DNA from: Salinicoccus halodurans
Lineage (GTDB): Bacteria > Bacillota > Bacilli > Staphylococcales > Salinicoccaceae
Assembly: GCF_900114445.1 (NCBI RefSeq)
Contig: NZ_FOTB01000006.1
Span: 124,001-188,000 of the forward strand
Direction: 5' to 3'
DNA: 64,000 nucleotides
In this document: piece by piece, positions 18,447 through 27,012 of the stretch
Layout of the letters: the number at the start of each line of letters is the position of its first letter
How positions within the stretch are numbered: the stretch's first letter is position 1
Position numbers and translations under genes: made by a program
Notes under the pieces: generated by a model
Databases searched by the model: none
The model's input: the letters and a program-made list of their open reading frames with translations, nothing else
What the model was told of the DNA's origin: nothing

Positions 18447-19635
18447 TCTTTGTGATTTCTTCGAATGTTTTACGAATACGCCCGAGACCCAGAATAATCC
18501 GCTCTCTGCTGGATGCCACATTAAACCTGAAATGCTGATTCTTTTTGACATCATACATTTTTCCTGGTGATACAGCGATTCCGCCGATCTCAACAAGGGC
18601 TTTGTGAACAGTATCGTCATCCAGTCCGGACTTCTCAAAACTGATCCACGCAAGATACGTTGCATCCGGTTTTTTGAATGTCAGCCACTCAGACATGTGC
18701 TCGTCTATATAATCCTCGACCAGCTGGAAGTTCTCTTCAAGGTGGTCATTCAATTCATCCACCCATTCGCCACATTCATTATATGCAGCTTCTACCGCTG
18801 CCAGAGCAAGTGAATTTGCCGCACCCATTCCATATTTGGAACCGATGTCCTGGTTCAATTTCCTGCGGAACTCTTTATCCCTCGAAATGAAATAGGAATG
18901 CGGCAGACTCGCCAGATTGAAAGTTTTGCCAAGTCCTGTTGTCACGAGGATCCTGTCGCCTTCTTCCATCAGTTCGACCATGGAGACGAAACTGCTTCTC
19001 GGTCTGGCAAAATCCATATGGATTTCATCACTGATTAAAAACACTCCATTCGCCATGCATATTTCACGGATCTTTCTGAGTTCACTTCCAGTCCATACTT
19101 TTCCGGTCGGATTGTGAGGATTGCAATGAATGTAGACTTTTACATCTTCTCTTTTACACAGTGTTTCAAAATGTTCAAAATCAAATTGATATCCTTTTTC
19201 ATCTTCTATGAAAGGACAGTCTACAATTTTACGGCCATTCCCTTTCAATTGACTAATAAAGGCATTATAGCTGGGAGTCGTGAGAATCACCCCGTCCCCT
19301 TCCTCGCTATGCTGCCTGATGACTTCCCCGACGGTAAACAGGACAGACGGCGCATAAGAGATCTCTTCATCCTTTAGTTCAATTCCAAACCGGCTGCTCC
19401 ACCAATGTTTAACAGCAGCGTAAAACTTCGGATTCTGCCAGATTGTATAACCGAAAATACGGTTGTCTATCCTGTTTTTCATTGCTTCGGCTATCGGCTC
19501 GGCAATTTCGATATCCATGTCTGCAATCCAAAAAGGTTCCAGGCCGCTTCTTCCGAATAAAGCATCAGTCCCCTCATACTGAACGCTGTATGTGCCCTCT
19601 CTCGAAGTACCTTTATCAAAATTGAATTTACCCAA
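18433..19635 (-). CDS. MalY/PatB-type PLP aminotransferase (cystathionine beta-lyase)
   Basis: Fold-type I PLP enzyme of the MalY/PatB family, likely splitting cystathionine or cysteine conjugates. Motifs: FWIADMDIEIAEPI near the N-terminus, LTTPSYNAF, HCNPHNPTGKVW, ISDEIHMDF (Asp to the PLP ring), TTGLGKTFNLASL with the Schiff-base Lys, and a C-terminal FRFNVASSRERI carrying the carboxylate-binding Arg. The start was set at TTG 19635 (400 aa), seven bases after GGAGGAG and giving the family N-terminus GKFNFDKG. The ATG at 19674 lies before that ribosome site. Confidence 0.92.
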   Translation of the reverse strand: MGKFNFDKGTSREGTYSVQYEGTDALFGRSGLEPFWIADMDIEIAEPIAEAMKNRIDNRIFGYTIWQNPKFYAAVKHWWSSRFGIELKDEEISYAPSVLFTVGEVIRQHSEEGDGVILTTPSYNAFISQLKGNGRKIVDCPFIEDEKGYQFDFEHFETLCKREDVKVYIHCNPHNPTGKVWTGSELRKIREICMANGVFLISDEIHMDFARPRSSFVSMVELMEEGDRILVTTGLGKTFNLASLPHSYFISRDKEFRRKLNQDIGSKYGMGAANSLALAAVEAAYNECGEWVDELNDHLEENFQLVEDYIDEHMSEWLTFKKPDATYLAWISFEKSGLDDDTVHKALVEIGGIAVSPGKMYDVKKNQHFRFNVASSRERIILGLGRIRKTFEEITKITKK

Positions 19636-19718
19636 AAAAAATCTCCTCCAGACTTTCTGAATGCTGCTTATCATTTCTTTATTATTTTATCATTACTCAC
19701 TGAATAATACACGGCATT

Positions 19719-19749
19719 AAAAAAAGCACCTTTAAAAAGATGCTTTTAT
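19719..19749 (-). terminator. Terminator at the trmB 3' end
   Basis: On the minus strand the stem TAAAAGCA / TGCTTTTT-TT flanks a loop that contains the trmB stop codon and ends in a T-run. Confidence 0.6.
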
Positions 19750-20364
19750 TCTGTATATTAAATTTCCTTTTGCTGAAAACTTCTCTTCATATTCAGTTCT
19801 GATGTTATCCTCAGGTTCATCTTCATGAAGGTTCAGTATCACTTCATGAAAATCCATTCCAAACTGATTTAAACTGACCAGACTGTATTCGAATAATCCT
19901 CGGTTGTCCGTTTTGAAATGGAGTTCGCCGTCCTTCTCCAAAATCAGTTTGTACTGGTCCAGAAATGAACTGAAAGTCAGCCTGCGCTTCTCATGACGAT
20001 TTTTTGGCCACGGATCAGAAAAATTGAGATATACTCTGTCCACTTCATCTTCATTAAAATACTCATCTATCTTATTTGCGTCGAGGAGCAGAAGCCTTAC
20101 ATTTTCAAGCTCCAGTTCGCGCACTTTTTCGAGCACGCGGATCATGACGTTCTTATCGAGTTCAATTCCCGCATAGTTAATATCCGGGTTGCGGCTAGCC
20201 AGTTCTGTGATGAAGGTTCCCATACCGGTCCCCACTTCTATATGGAGCGGCTGTTTCTTCACAAAAAATTCATCTATTTTCCCTGCATATCTCGACTCTA
20301 CGTCAACGATATCTTCATTGGACGAGAGAAAATCCATCGCCCATGGCTTGTTACGCATTCTCAT
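19732..20364 (-). CDS. trmB: tRNA (guanine-N7-)-methyltransferase
   Basis: Forms m7G46 in the tRNA variable loop using SAM. The 210-residue protein begins MRMRNKPWAMDFL, the family N-terminus. The SAM-binding motif is EVGTGMGTFITELA (about residues 40-53). The conserved NFSDPWPKNRHEKRRLT block and the TDNRGLFEYSL segment are present. It lies downstream of the ytmP-like kinase by 37 bases, as in B. subtilis ytmP-trmB. Confidence 0.97.
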   Translation of the reverse strand: MRMRNKPWAMDFLSSNEDIVDVESRYAGKIDEFFVKKQPLHIEVGTGMGTFITELASRNPDINYAGIELDKNVMIRVLEKVRELELENVRLLLLDANKIDEYFNEDEVDRVYLNFSDPWPKNRHEKRRLTFSSFLDQYKLILEKDGELHFKTDNRGLFEYSLVSLNQFGMDFHEVILNLHEDEPEDNIRTEYEEKFSAKGNLIYRIKASF

Positions 20365-20401
20365 CGGTTATTCCCCACCTGAAAGTAATTATTTATATGA
20401 T

Positions 20402-21193
20402 TTAAATAAAACGGTCCCTATTAATAATCCTGTTGAGGAATATGATCCAGTCGTTCATATCTTTAAATCGCTTATGATCCTCATACCACTGAATCATCGT
20501 AATCGCCTGTACCAGCGTATACCACTTCATGCGCTTAAGCAGGTCATGATCGAGGGACTTCCCGTAGCTGTTCAGCCACTCGCCCCACTTTTCAGTATCT
20601 ACATAAGTATAAAGAAGCATACCCAGATCTATTGCGGGATCTGCAATCATTGCACCTTCCCAATCCACCAGAAAAAGCTCATCCTGATCGGATAAAAGCC
20701 AATTATTATGATTCACGTCTCCGTGACATACTGTGCAGAATTGTTCGTCAATCTTCGGCATCTCATTCTCCAGATACTGGATTGCTGCACGAACAGTATG
20801 ATGGGCATTCACTTTTGGTGAAAGTGATGATTGTATCTTGTTTAACAACAAGTCCGGCAGCATGGGTTTCATGCCGAGTTTTTTGAGCATTGTCAGAAGA
20901 GGTCTTGATGTATGGATCTTTTTCATCAATGACGCGACTCTCTCTGAACACATCTCATCACGGTTCAGCTCCCGGCCATTTTTCCAATGTTGTGCTGTCA
21001 CTACTTCGCCGGTCTCTATTCTTTTAGTCCAGACCAGCTTAGGTACGATACCCTCAGCTGACAACGCCGCAAGGAAAGGGCTGGCATTACGTTTCAGGAA
21101 CAGCTTCCTGCCATCCTGCTCCGCCTTATAGGCTTCGCCGGATGCTCCACCAACGGGGTCGAGTGTCCAGCCGAGCTGATAGAAATGCTCCAA
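20402..21193 (-). CDS. ytmP: YtmP-like phosphotransferase (APH/choline kinase fold)
   Basis: A 263-residue protein with the aminoglycoside/choline kinase-like fold. Visible are a nucleotide-loop-like GGASGEAYKAE with following LFLKRN (Lys), the catalytic-loop CHGDVNHNNWLL and the metal-binding LVDWEGAMIADPAIDLG. The substrate is unknown. Conserved linkage to trmB suggests a housekeeping role rather than drug resistance. RBS AGAGGTG precedes ATG 21193. A hairpin with the form of a terminator sits in its leader. Confidence 0.88.
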   Translation of the reverse strand: MEHFYQLGWTLDPVGGASGEAYKAEQDGRKLFLKRNASPFLAALSAEGIVPKLVWTKRIETGEVVTAQHWKNGRELNRDEMCSERVASLMKKIHTSRPLLTMLKKLGMKPMLPDLLLNKIQSSLSPKVNAHHTVRAAIQYLENEMPKIDEQFCTVCHGDVNHNNWLLSDQDELFLVDWEGAMIADPAIDLGMLLYTYVDTEKWGEWLNSYGKSLDHDLLKRMKWYTLVQAITMIQWYEDHKRFKDMNDWIIFLNRIINRDRFI

Positions 21194-21220
21194 GTTCTAC
21201 ACCTCTTTTCATCGTCAAAG

Positions 21221-21256
21221 AAAAAAGCGCTAAATACTTAACGAATAAGATAGCGC
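21221..21256 (-). terminator. Intrinsic-terminator-like hairpin in the ytmP leader
   Basis: On the minus strand the outer stem GCGCTA / TAGCGC encloses an inner CTTA-TTCGT-TAAG stem and is followed directly by six T. It lies between a sigma-A-like promoter and the ytmP start, about 15 bases after the predicted transcript start. It is either an attenuator of ytmP-trmB or the distant terminator of dat. Confidence 0.6.
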
Positions 21257-21277
21257 CAGTTTCTGTTCGTGTTATAA

Positions 21278-21306
21278 ATTTTATAGGGTTTCATAATTTA
21301 TTTCAA
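21278..21306 (-). promoter_or_regulatory. Candidate sigma-A promoter of ytmP-trmB
   Basis: On the minus strand TTGAAA (21306-21301), 17 bases, then TAAAAT (21283-21278), a close consensus match. The leader to the ytmP ATG would be about 80 bases. Confidence 0.6.
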
Positions 21307-21417
21307 GGACTATTATCGTGTCTTTTTTTGACAACCTAATGTCACGGATCAATAAAACCATATACTGTAAGCCTTTGGACCGCCTGAAAATTAAAAGGGT
21401 AATATTTCAGGTTAACA

Positions 21418-22266
21418 TTATTTAACCAGGTTTAATTTGTGAATGTTTGCATCAAATACTTCCTGGATACGGTTTGTGACACTTCCTCTTTGACCGTCGG
21501 AGATGATCGTATCATCAATCTTGACGACAGGGGTGATTTCCTGGGTCGTACTTGTGATTATCACTTCATCCGCTTCTTTCAATTCCTCCACAGTGAAGCC
21601 CGTTTCGTCCGTTTCAATACCCAGTTGTTTTGCGATTTTCAATACTTCAAGCCTAGTAATCCCGTTCAGGATGAAGTTATTTGCAGGATGTGTTTTCAAA
21701 ACGCCATTTTTTACTATAAAAACATTTGTCGACGACCCTTCTGTCACCACTTGATCACGATGCATCACCGTTTCATGGGCGCCTGCTTTCACTGCACGTT
21801 CCTTCTCCATTACATTGGCCAGCAGATTCAGGCTTTTGACATGGCACTTCAGCCATCTGTAGTCTTCGGAAGTGATGACATGCACTCCGTTTTCAGACTG
21901 GGTCCTCGGACGTCTGGCTTCATTAATATAAGCCAGCACCACTGGTTCCACATCCACCGGGTACGCATGGTTGCGGTTCTGTATCCCTCTTGAAACCTGT
22001 ATATAGAGAGCTCCGTTTTCAATGGTGTTCCTTTCTTTCAATTCCGTCACGATATCAAGCAGTTCCTGCCTCGAAACTCCTTCAATTTCAATTTCAGCCA
22101 TACTGTTCATCAGACGATCCAGATGTTCATCCAGTGTAAAAAACTCACCCTCATAATACCTGATGACTTCATATACCCCGTCTCCAAAATAAAATGCACG
22201 ATCCTGATATTTAACTCTCAGCTCATCATCATTTTTAAATTCACCATTATAAAAACTAATTTTCAT
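21418..22266 (-). CDS. dat: D-amino-acid transaminase
   Basis: Fold-type IV PLP enzyme making D-Glu/D-Ala for peptidoglycan. Conserved blocks: FGDGVYEVIRYYEG, the PLP Lys in CHVKSLNLLANV (SLN context), VTEGSSTNVFIV, FILNGITRLEVL and EVIITSTTQEITPV. The start was taken as ATG 22266 (282 aa), which follows GGGTGAG and matches the Staphylococcus N-terminus. A GTG at 22275 would add three residues. It overlaps pepV by 11 bases, the usual pepV-dat coupling. Confidence 0.96.
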   Translation of the reverse strand: MKISFYNGEFKNDDELRVKYQDRAFYFGDGVYEVIRYYEGEFFTLDEHLDRLMNSMAEIEIEGVSRQELLDIVTELKERNTIENGALYIQVSRGIQNRNHAYPVDVEPVVLAYINEARRPRTQSENGVHVITSEDYRWLKCHVKSLNLLANVMEKERAVKAGAHETVMHRDQVVTEGSSTNVFIVKNGVLKTHPANNFILNGITRLEVLKIAKQLGIETDETGFTVEELKEADEVIITSTTQEITPVVKIDDTIISDGQRGSVTNRIQEVFDANIHKLNLVK

Positions 22267-23677
22267 CCATCTCACCCTTTATACAGATTCTATGAAGTGC
22301 TTCCAGGTATATCTCTGTGGCAAGCAGCAGTTCATCCAGTCTCATCCGTTCATTTTTCTGATGCATGGTATCAGCCGTATCTTTGAACATTGCACCAAAA
22401 GCAACGCCTTTCTCCAATGTCCTGGCATATGTGCCGCCTCCAATCGTAAACGGTTCGGTATCATCATCCGTATGATTGCGGTACGCATCAAGCAATACCT
22501 GCACGAGTGGGTCTTCTTTATCGACATAGTGCGGTGCCTGATGGGTGACATCTTCAATGATGAATCCGTCCTCCTGGATCTCTTTTTCCAATTTTTCGAG
22601 TCCGGCTTCAAAATCCAATCCTTCAGGGTATCTCAGATTGACTCCAAAAATACCGCCGTCGACCTCTGTGTAGTTGATCATCCCGGTATTGACGCTTGTT
22701 TCACCAAGCTCCTCATGTGAATGTGACATACCAAAATCCCCACCGTCGAAGTTATCGATTATTCTGGAATTCGCAAATTTCACAAAAGCCGTTGCATTAT
22801 TATCAAGTTCCAGTCCGTCGAGGAACCTGAGCAGAATAAATCCTGCATTCACACCCGCTTCAGGTGTAGAACCATGTGCACTCTGTCCCGTAATTGACAG
22901 TTTCAGAAAGCCATTATCTATTTCGTATTCGCCTTCGACATTATCCTGCCTTAAAAAGTCCTCAAATGACTGGATGACTTCACTCATGTTCTGAAGCACT
23001 TTAAGCTTCGCCTCAGCCTCTTCAGGAACCATGTTGTATCTTTCACCCGAAATCAAAACTTTGAGCTCAATATTAGGCTCTGCTTCATCCAGCGGTGTCT
23101 GCTTCTGTATGATATTGAAAGTGGTAATCCCTTTTTCTCCATGAATGATCGGAAAAGCGGCATCCGGTGCAAATCCGGCGTCCGGCATTTCCTCGGATTT
23201 AAAATACGCATCCGTGCACTGCCAGTCCGACTCTTCATCCGTACCAATGATCAGGCGTGTCCTGTATTGAAAATCCATGCCCTGTTCTTTCAATATTTTC
23301 AGAGCGTAATAGGCCGCCATCGTCGGTCCTTTATCATCCTGGACACCTCTGGCTATGATTTCGCCGTCCTTCAGCACCGGTTCGAACGGATTCGTATCCC
23401 ATCCATTTCCCGGAGGCACAACGTCGACATGTCCCAGAATCCCGAAAAGTCTCTCACCCCGGCCAACTTCAAGATGGCCGGCCAGGCTGTCCACTTCCCT
23501 GCTTATCATCCCATCACGTTCTCCGAGAGACATCATGTAGTCCAAAGCTGCTTTGGGGCCTTCTCCCACAGGTGCATTTTTTGCCGGCTCCCCCTTGACA
23601 CTTTCTATCTCCAGCAGACCAAATAAATCCTTGATCAGATCATCTTTATATTGACTGACCAAATTTGTGTAATCCAT
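22256..23677 (-). CDS. pepV: Dipeptidase PepV (M20 family)
   Basis: Zinc metallopeptidase of the M20 (PepV) family that cleaves dipeptides with broad specificity. Catalytic motifs: FGILGHVDVVPPGNGWDTNPF (metal His/Asp), ARGVQDDKGPTMAAYYAL, IIGTDEESDWQC (catalytic and metal Glu), SAHGSTPEAGVNA, and GGGTYARTLEKGVAFG near the C-terminus. 473 aa is the usual length. It starts at ATG 23677 after GGGGGA. It is coupled to dat through an overlap. Confidence 0.96.
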   Translation of the reverse strand: MDYTNLVSQYKDDLIKDLFGLLEIESVKGEPAKNAPVGEGPKAALDYMMSLGERDGMISREVDSLAGHLEVGRGERLFGILGHVDVVPPGNGWDTNPFEPVLKDGEIIARGVQDDKGPTMAAYYALKILKEQGMDFQYRTRLIIGTDEESDWQCTDAYFKSEEMPDAGFAPDAAFPIIHGEKGITTFNIIQKQTPLDEAEPNIELKVLISGERYNMVPEEAEAKLKVLQNMSEVIQSFEDFLRQDNVEGEYEIDNGFLKLSITGQSAHGSTPEAGVNAGFILLRFLDGLELDNNATAFVKFANSRIIDNFDGGDFGMSHSHEELGETSVNTGMINYTEVDGGIFGVNLRYPEGLDFEAGLEKLEKEIQEDGFIIEDVTHQAPHYVDKEDPLVQVLLDAYRNHTDDDTEPFTIGGGTYARTLEKGVAFGAMFKDTADTMHQKNERMRLDELLLATEIYLEALHRICIKGEMDEN

Positions 23678-23740
23678 GAAATCTCCCCCAGCTCGTATGT
23701 ATCATAATCTTATTTTTCAATAATATAGAAAAAAACACAT

Positions 23741-23775
23741 AAAAACAAGGAAACAGCAAAATATCTGCTGCTTCC
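23741..23775 (-). terminator. Terminator after the LEA-like repeat gene
   Basis: On the minus strand the stem GGAAGCAGCA / TGCTGTTTCC (one mismatch), loop, then TTGTTTTTAT. It lies 17 bases after the stop of the repeat-protein gene and before pepV. Confidence 0.78.
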
Positions 23776-23791
23776 CTGTCATTCTCATAAA

Positions 23792-24529
23792 TTATTTTTT
23801 ATTGTTATTCTTATCTGAATCCTCATCCGTCACTACATGGATATTGTGACTGTCATCCTTATCACCCTGATCCTCGATGACTTCAGCGTTTCCCGACGCT
23901 TCCTTATTAAGGCCGCCGTGGGATACTGCATCCTGAAGTTCTTCATCCTGATGGATGCCGCCTTCGGAAACCCATTCTTCATTCATCTGTTCGGTTGTCA
24001 GCTGGCCTTCACCATCCATTCTGTCAGGTTTGGTATAATGACCTTCACTTTCATCTGTACTGCTTGCCCCCTGTGTAGGAGAAATTTTACTGTTATCATT
24101 GTTCGGCTGGTTGTAATCATTGGCAGCGTCTGCAGAATCACCGTTTTCAGAATTCAATTTTGATTTTGCTTTCTGCTGCGCTTTCTGTGCGTAGCCTTTG
24201 GGATCCTGCTTCGCTTTCTCGACTTCCTCTTTCGCTTTCTCCTGATATGCCCCCGCCTGTTCTGATGCTTTGGACTGGAGGTTCTGTGCATAACCTTTCG
24301 GATCCTGTTTCACCTTATCGATTTCCTCTTTTGCTTTTTCCTGATAAGGTGCAGTTCGTTCGTTGAATTTTTCCTGTACATTCTGAGCGTAGCCTTTAGG
24401 ATCTTCTTTCACCTTGTTATATTCATTAACTACGACGTCACGGTTTTCTTTCTTGGACAATTGTTTTGCCGCAACTGCAAGTCCAAGCATCGCCGCAACT
24501 TTTAATAAAGCCCCTGATTTTCTAGCCAT
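23792..24529 (-). CDS. LEA-like repeat protein with a YtxH-like N-terminus
   Basis: A 245-residue very hydrophilic protein. Residues 5-22 are a weakly hydrophobic helix (GALLKVAAMLGLAVAAKQL). Three repeats of exactly 33 residues follow (DPKGYAQ at 43-49, 76-82 and 109-115), rich in Lys/Glu/Gln/Ala. A disordered acidic tail carries GEGQLTTEQMNEEW and ends in Asp/Asn/Lys. A 33-residue period is three 11-mers, the spacing of group-3 LEA and apolipoprotein amphipathic helices, so membrane or protein protection in desiccation or salt stress is a reasonable inference. It is a single-gene unit with a near-perfect sigma-B promoter and its own terminator. No enzyme motif is seen. Confidence 0.8.
   Translation of the reverse strand: MARKSGALLKVAAMLGLAVAAKQLSKKENRDVVVNEYNKVKEDPKGYAQNVQEKFNERTAPYQEKAKEEIDKVKQDPKGYAQNLQSKASEQAGAYQEKAKEEVEKAKQDPKGYAQKAQQKAKSKLNSENGDSADAANDYNQPNNDNSKISPTQGASSTDESEGHYTKPDRMDGEGQLTTEQMNEEWVSEGGIHQDEELQDAVSHGGLNKEASGNAEVIEDQGDKDDSHNIHVVTDEDSDKNNNKK
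24152..24412 (-). repeat. In-frame 99-base tandem repeats in the LEA-like gene
   Basis: Two full copies and one shortened copy of a 99-base (33-codon) unit encode the DPKGYAQ-containing segments. Copies have diverged at synonymous and some coding positions, so they are old. Confidence 0.85.
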
Positions 24530-24582
24530 GTTAAAACACCTCTTGTATTATATTTGGTTTGTGAGTAATCTATGATAAATAT

Positions 24583-24607
24583 TTACCCGTTCGCAATAGC
24601 CTTAAAC
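24583..24607 (-). promoter_or_regulatory. Strong candidate sigma-B promoter of the LEA-like gene
   Basis: On the minus strand GTTTAA (24607-24602), 13 bases, GGGTAA (24588-24583). Both hexamers fit the sigma-B consensus exactly. It lies 54 bases before the start codon and directly abuts the rsuA stop codon. Confidence 0.75.
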
Positions 24608-25297
24608 TTATTTTTTCAAGTTATCAATCTCTTCGGCGCTCAGTCTGCGGTATTCCCCTCTCTGGAGGGTGTCATCAAGCTTGAGCGAGGCGAATCCAAT
24701 CCTTTCCAGCCCGATCACTTCATTATCCAGATACCCGAACATCCTTTTGACCTGATGGAATTTACCTTCTGTAATTGTCAGCTTCACTTTGCGTTCTGCC
24801 ACTTTCAGGGCCTCGGCGGGAGCCGTCGTAAAATCCTTCAATGGAATCCCTTCTTCAAGCTTCTGCAAGTCCAGTTCCGATACATCTTTTTTCAAATCCG
24901 CAATATAAGTTTTAGCGATCTTTTTGCGCGGGCTGAGCAGTTCATGCGCCAGCTGCCCGTCATCTGTGACGAACAGGAGTCCGGTAGTATCTTTATCGAG
25001 CCTCCCGACCGGAAACAGGTCCCCGCTCTGCGGGTGATCGATCAGATCGATTACTGTAGGAGTGGGCCCCGTTTCAGTTGATGAAATCACGCCGCGCGGT
25101 TTATTTAGCATGATGTATATATCCTGTTCCAGGATAACCGGCAGGCCATTCAACGTGATCGCTTCCCCGCCTTCTACTTCACGCTTCGGGTCTTTCACCA
25201 CTTCCCGGTCCACTGTCACCCTGCCTTTTCTTATATTCGTCTTTACGTCCTTACGGCTTCCTTTGCCGGCGTTTGAAAGATATTTATCCAGCCTCAT
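24608..25297 (-). CDS. rsuA: 16S rRNA pseudouridine synthase RsuA
   Basis: RsuA/RluB-family pseudouridine synthase, expected to modify U516 of 16S rRNA. An N-terminal S4 domain (MRLDKYLSNAGKGSRKDVKT) is followed by the catalytic domain with PVGRLDKDTTGLLFVTDDG (catalytic Asp in RLDKDTTG) and a C-terminal GKFHQVKRMFGYLDNEV. 229 aa is typical. It sits one base after murJ and is probably cotranscribed with it; the next gene downstream has its own promoter. Confidence 0.94.
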   Translation of the reverse strand: MRLDKYLSNAGKGSRKDVKTNIRKGRVTVDREVVKDPKREVEGGEAITLNGLPVILEQDIYIMLNKPRGVISSTETGPTPTVIDLIDHPQSGDLFPVGRLDKDTTGLLFVTDDGQLAHELLSPRKKIAKTYIADLKKDVSELDLQKLEEGIPLKDFTTAPAEALKVAERKVKLTITEGKFHQVKRMFGYLDNEVIGLERIGFASLKLDDTLQRGEYRRLSAEEIDNLKK

Positions 25298-25298
25298 T

Positions 25299-26933
25299 TT
25301 ACAACACCTTCAATTTCTTTCTGATCTTGTCCGCCCTTGCTCCGAGTATTTCATCTGCAAGTCCAGTCCGGAAGGATATGATTAGATAGACCAGCCCGCC
25401 TACAGGCACGGCGATGGCAAGTACAATGACAGAATTCAGCTTCTGTTCAATATCAAGATTTAAGATGAATACATAATAGAAGATTTCAACAACGAGCAGC
25501 ATCACCAGGCTGTAGAGTCCAATTTCCGCCAGAGGTCTGAACAAAGACCTGAAATGGAATTTGCCATACTTTTTAATGATATAGAAGTTGAGCAGCACGC
25601 CGATAGAAAGCGCAATACCTGTGCCCATTACTGCTCCGACTGTCTGGAACTGCATGATGAGCGGAATATTGATCGCCGCTTTTATAGCCAGCATGATCAA
25701 TACGACATATAAAGTCAAATTCTGTTTATCGATTCCCTGTACAATTGAACATGTGACGGAAAATAATGAGATGACCACACTGACAGGCGCATAGAACAAT
25801 AGTATTTTTATACCCATTTCATTATAGCTGTAAAACGATGTATAGAGCGGTGCAGACAGGATCATCATCCCAAGTGCTGCAGGTATTGCGAAGAACAGCA
25901 GCATGAGAATCATCAATTTGATCTGATGATGCACATCATCAAGCTTTCCTTTATGGAAGTTTTTAGTGATGAACGGCAGTATCGTGATTGCGAACGCGGA
26001 TGCGAATGCCGTCGGAATCATTACAAGCTTATGTGTTGTCAGATTCAGCATGCCGAACCATGCATCATGGTAGGACGCCGGTACGCCGCCCATTGCAAGG
26101 CCGTTGTTATGCGTCAGCTGGTCTATGAACATTGTGAGCGGGATACTGATGCCCACAATGATGAATGGGATGCCGTAACGGACAATTTCAGAATACATTT
26201 CCCTGTAGGAAAAATCATAATCCGTCTTATCCGTTTCAACCATCTTCTGGATATGATGCTTTCTCTTCCTCCAGAAATACCAGAGTGTCGCGAGTGAACC
26301 GAGCCCTCCGATAAACGCTGCGAATACAGCAATTTCATTCGCTGTCTGGATACTGCCGCCGACCATATAGATGACAACGAATGAACCGCCGAGCAGGAAC
26401 GCAATCCTCAGGATCTGCTCGATTACTGAAGATACGCTCGTAGGTCCGAATGATTCGAATCCCTGGAAAATCCCGCGCCATGTCGCCATGAACGGCACGA
26501 TGATCACAGCCACGCCTACAACGCGGATAATACCCGTGATATCTTCTGTGCTCCATCTGTGCTCGCCTCCCCCTGCTGCAAGCATCTGCAGTTCAGCGAT
26601 GAACGGAGCCGCAAAATACAGAGCGATGAATGCGATGAAACCGGAGGACAGCATTACGATAAGACTGGAGCGGTATAGTTTCTGGCTTGTGGCATATGCA
26701 CCCAGCGCATTATATTTTGCCACATATTTAGAAACTGCACCGGGTACACCTGCTGCTGCAATCGACAGCATGATGGTGTAAGGTGTGTACGCGTATCCGT
26801 ACAGTGCGAGATTTTCCTCACCGCCCATGATACTGTAGAATGGTATGAGGTAAAGCATACCAAGCACTTTAGTGATGACAGTGGCGATCGTCAGTAGAAA
26901 CGTGCCTCTCACTAATTTATTTGAATCAGACAT
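25299..26933 (-). CDS. murJ: Lipid II flippase MurJ (YtgP family)
   Basis: A 544-residue MOP-superfamily membrane protein with about 14 hydrophobic segments (beginning GTFLLTIATVITKVLGMLYLIP). It contains the family features AAAGVPGAVSKYVAKYNALGA, TWRGIFQGFESFGPTSVS and YHDAWFGMLNLTTHKLVMIP. The Staphylococcus YtgP orthologue at this position translocates lipid II across the membrane. It diverges from ytfP with a 79-base shared promoter region and is coupled to rsuA. Confidence 0.9.
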   Translation of the reverse strand: MSDSNKLVRGTFLLTIATVITKVLGMLYLIPFYSIMGGEENLALYGYAYTPYTIMLSIAAAGVPGAVSKYVAKYNALGAYATSQKLYRSSLIVMLSSGFIAFIALYFAAPFIAELQMLAAGGGEHRWSTEDITGIIRVVGVAVIIVPFMATWRGIFQGFESFGPTSVSSVIEQILRIAFLLGGSFVVIYMVGGSIQTANEIAVFAAFIGGLGSLATLWYFWRKRKHHIQKMVETDKTDYDFSYREMYSEIVRYGIPFIIVGISIPLTMFIDQLTHNNGLAMGGVPASYHDAWFGMLNLTTHKLVMIPTAFASAFAITILPFITKNFHKGKLDDVHHQIKLMILMLLFFAIPAALGMMILSAPLYTSFYSYNEMGIKILLFYAPVSVVISLFSVTCSIVQGIDKQNLTLYVVLIMLAIKAAINIPLIMQFQTVGAVMGTGIALSIGVLLNFYIIKKYGKFHFRSLFRPLAEIGLYSLVMLLVVEIFYYVFILNLDIEQKLNSVIVLAIAVPVGGLVYLIISFRTGLADEILGARADKIRKKLKVL

Positions 26934-27012
26934 TTAACATCCCTCTTACATTCAGAATAATATTCATTATAATCGAAAGCATACAAGTTTCAAACAAAAA
27001 GGAGAGCTTACA

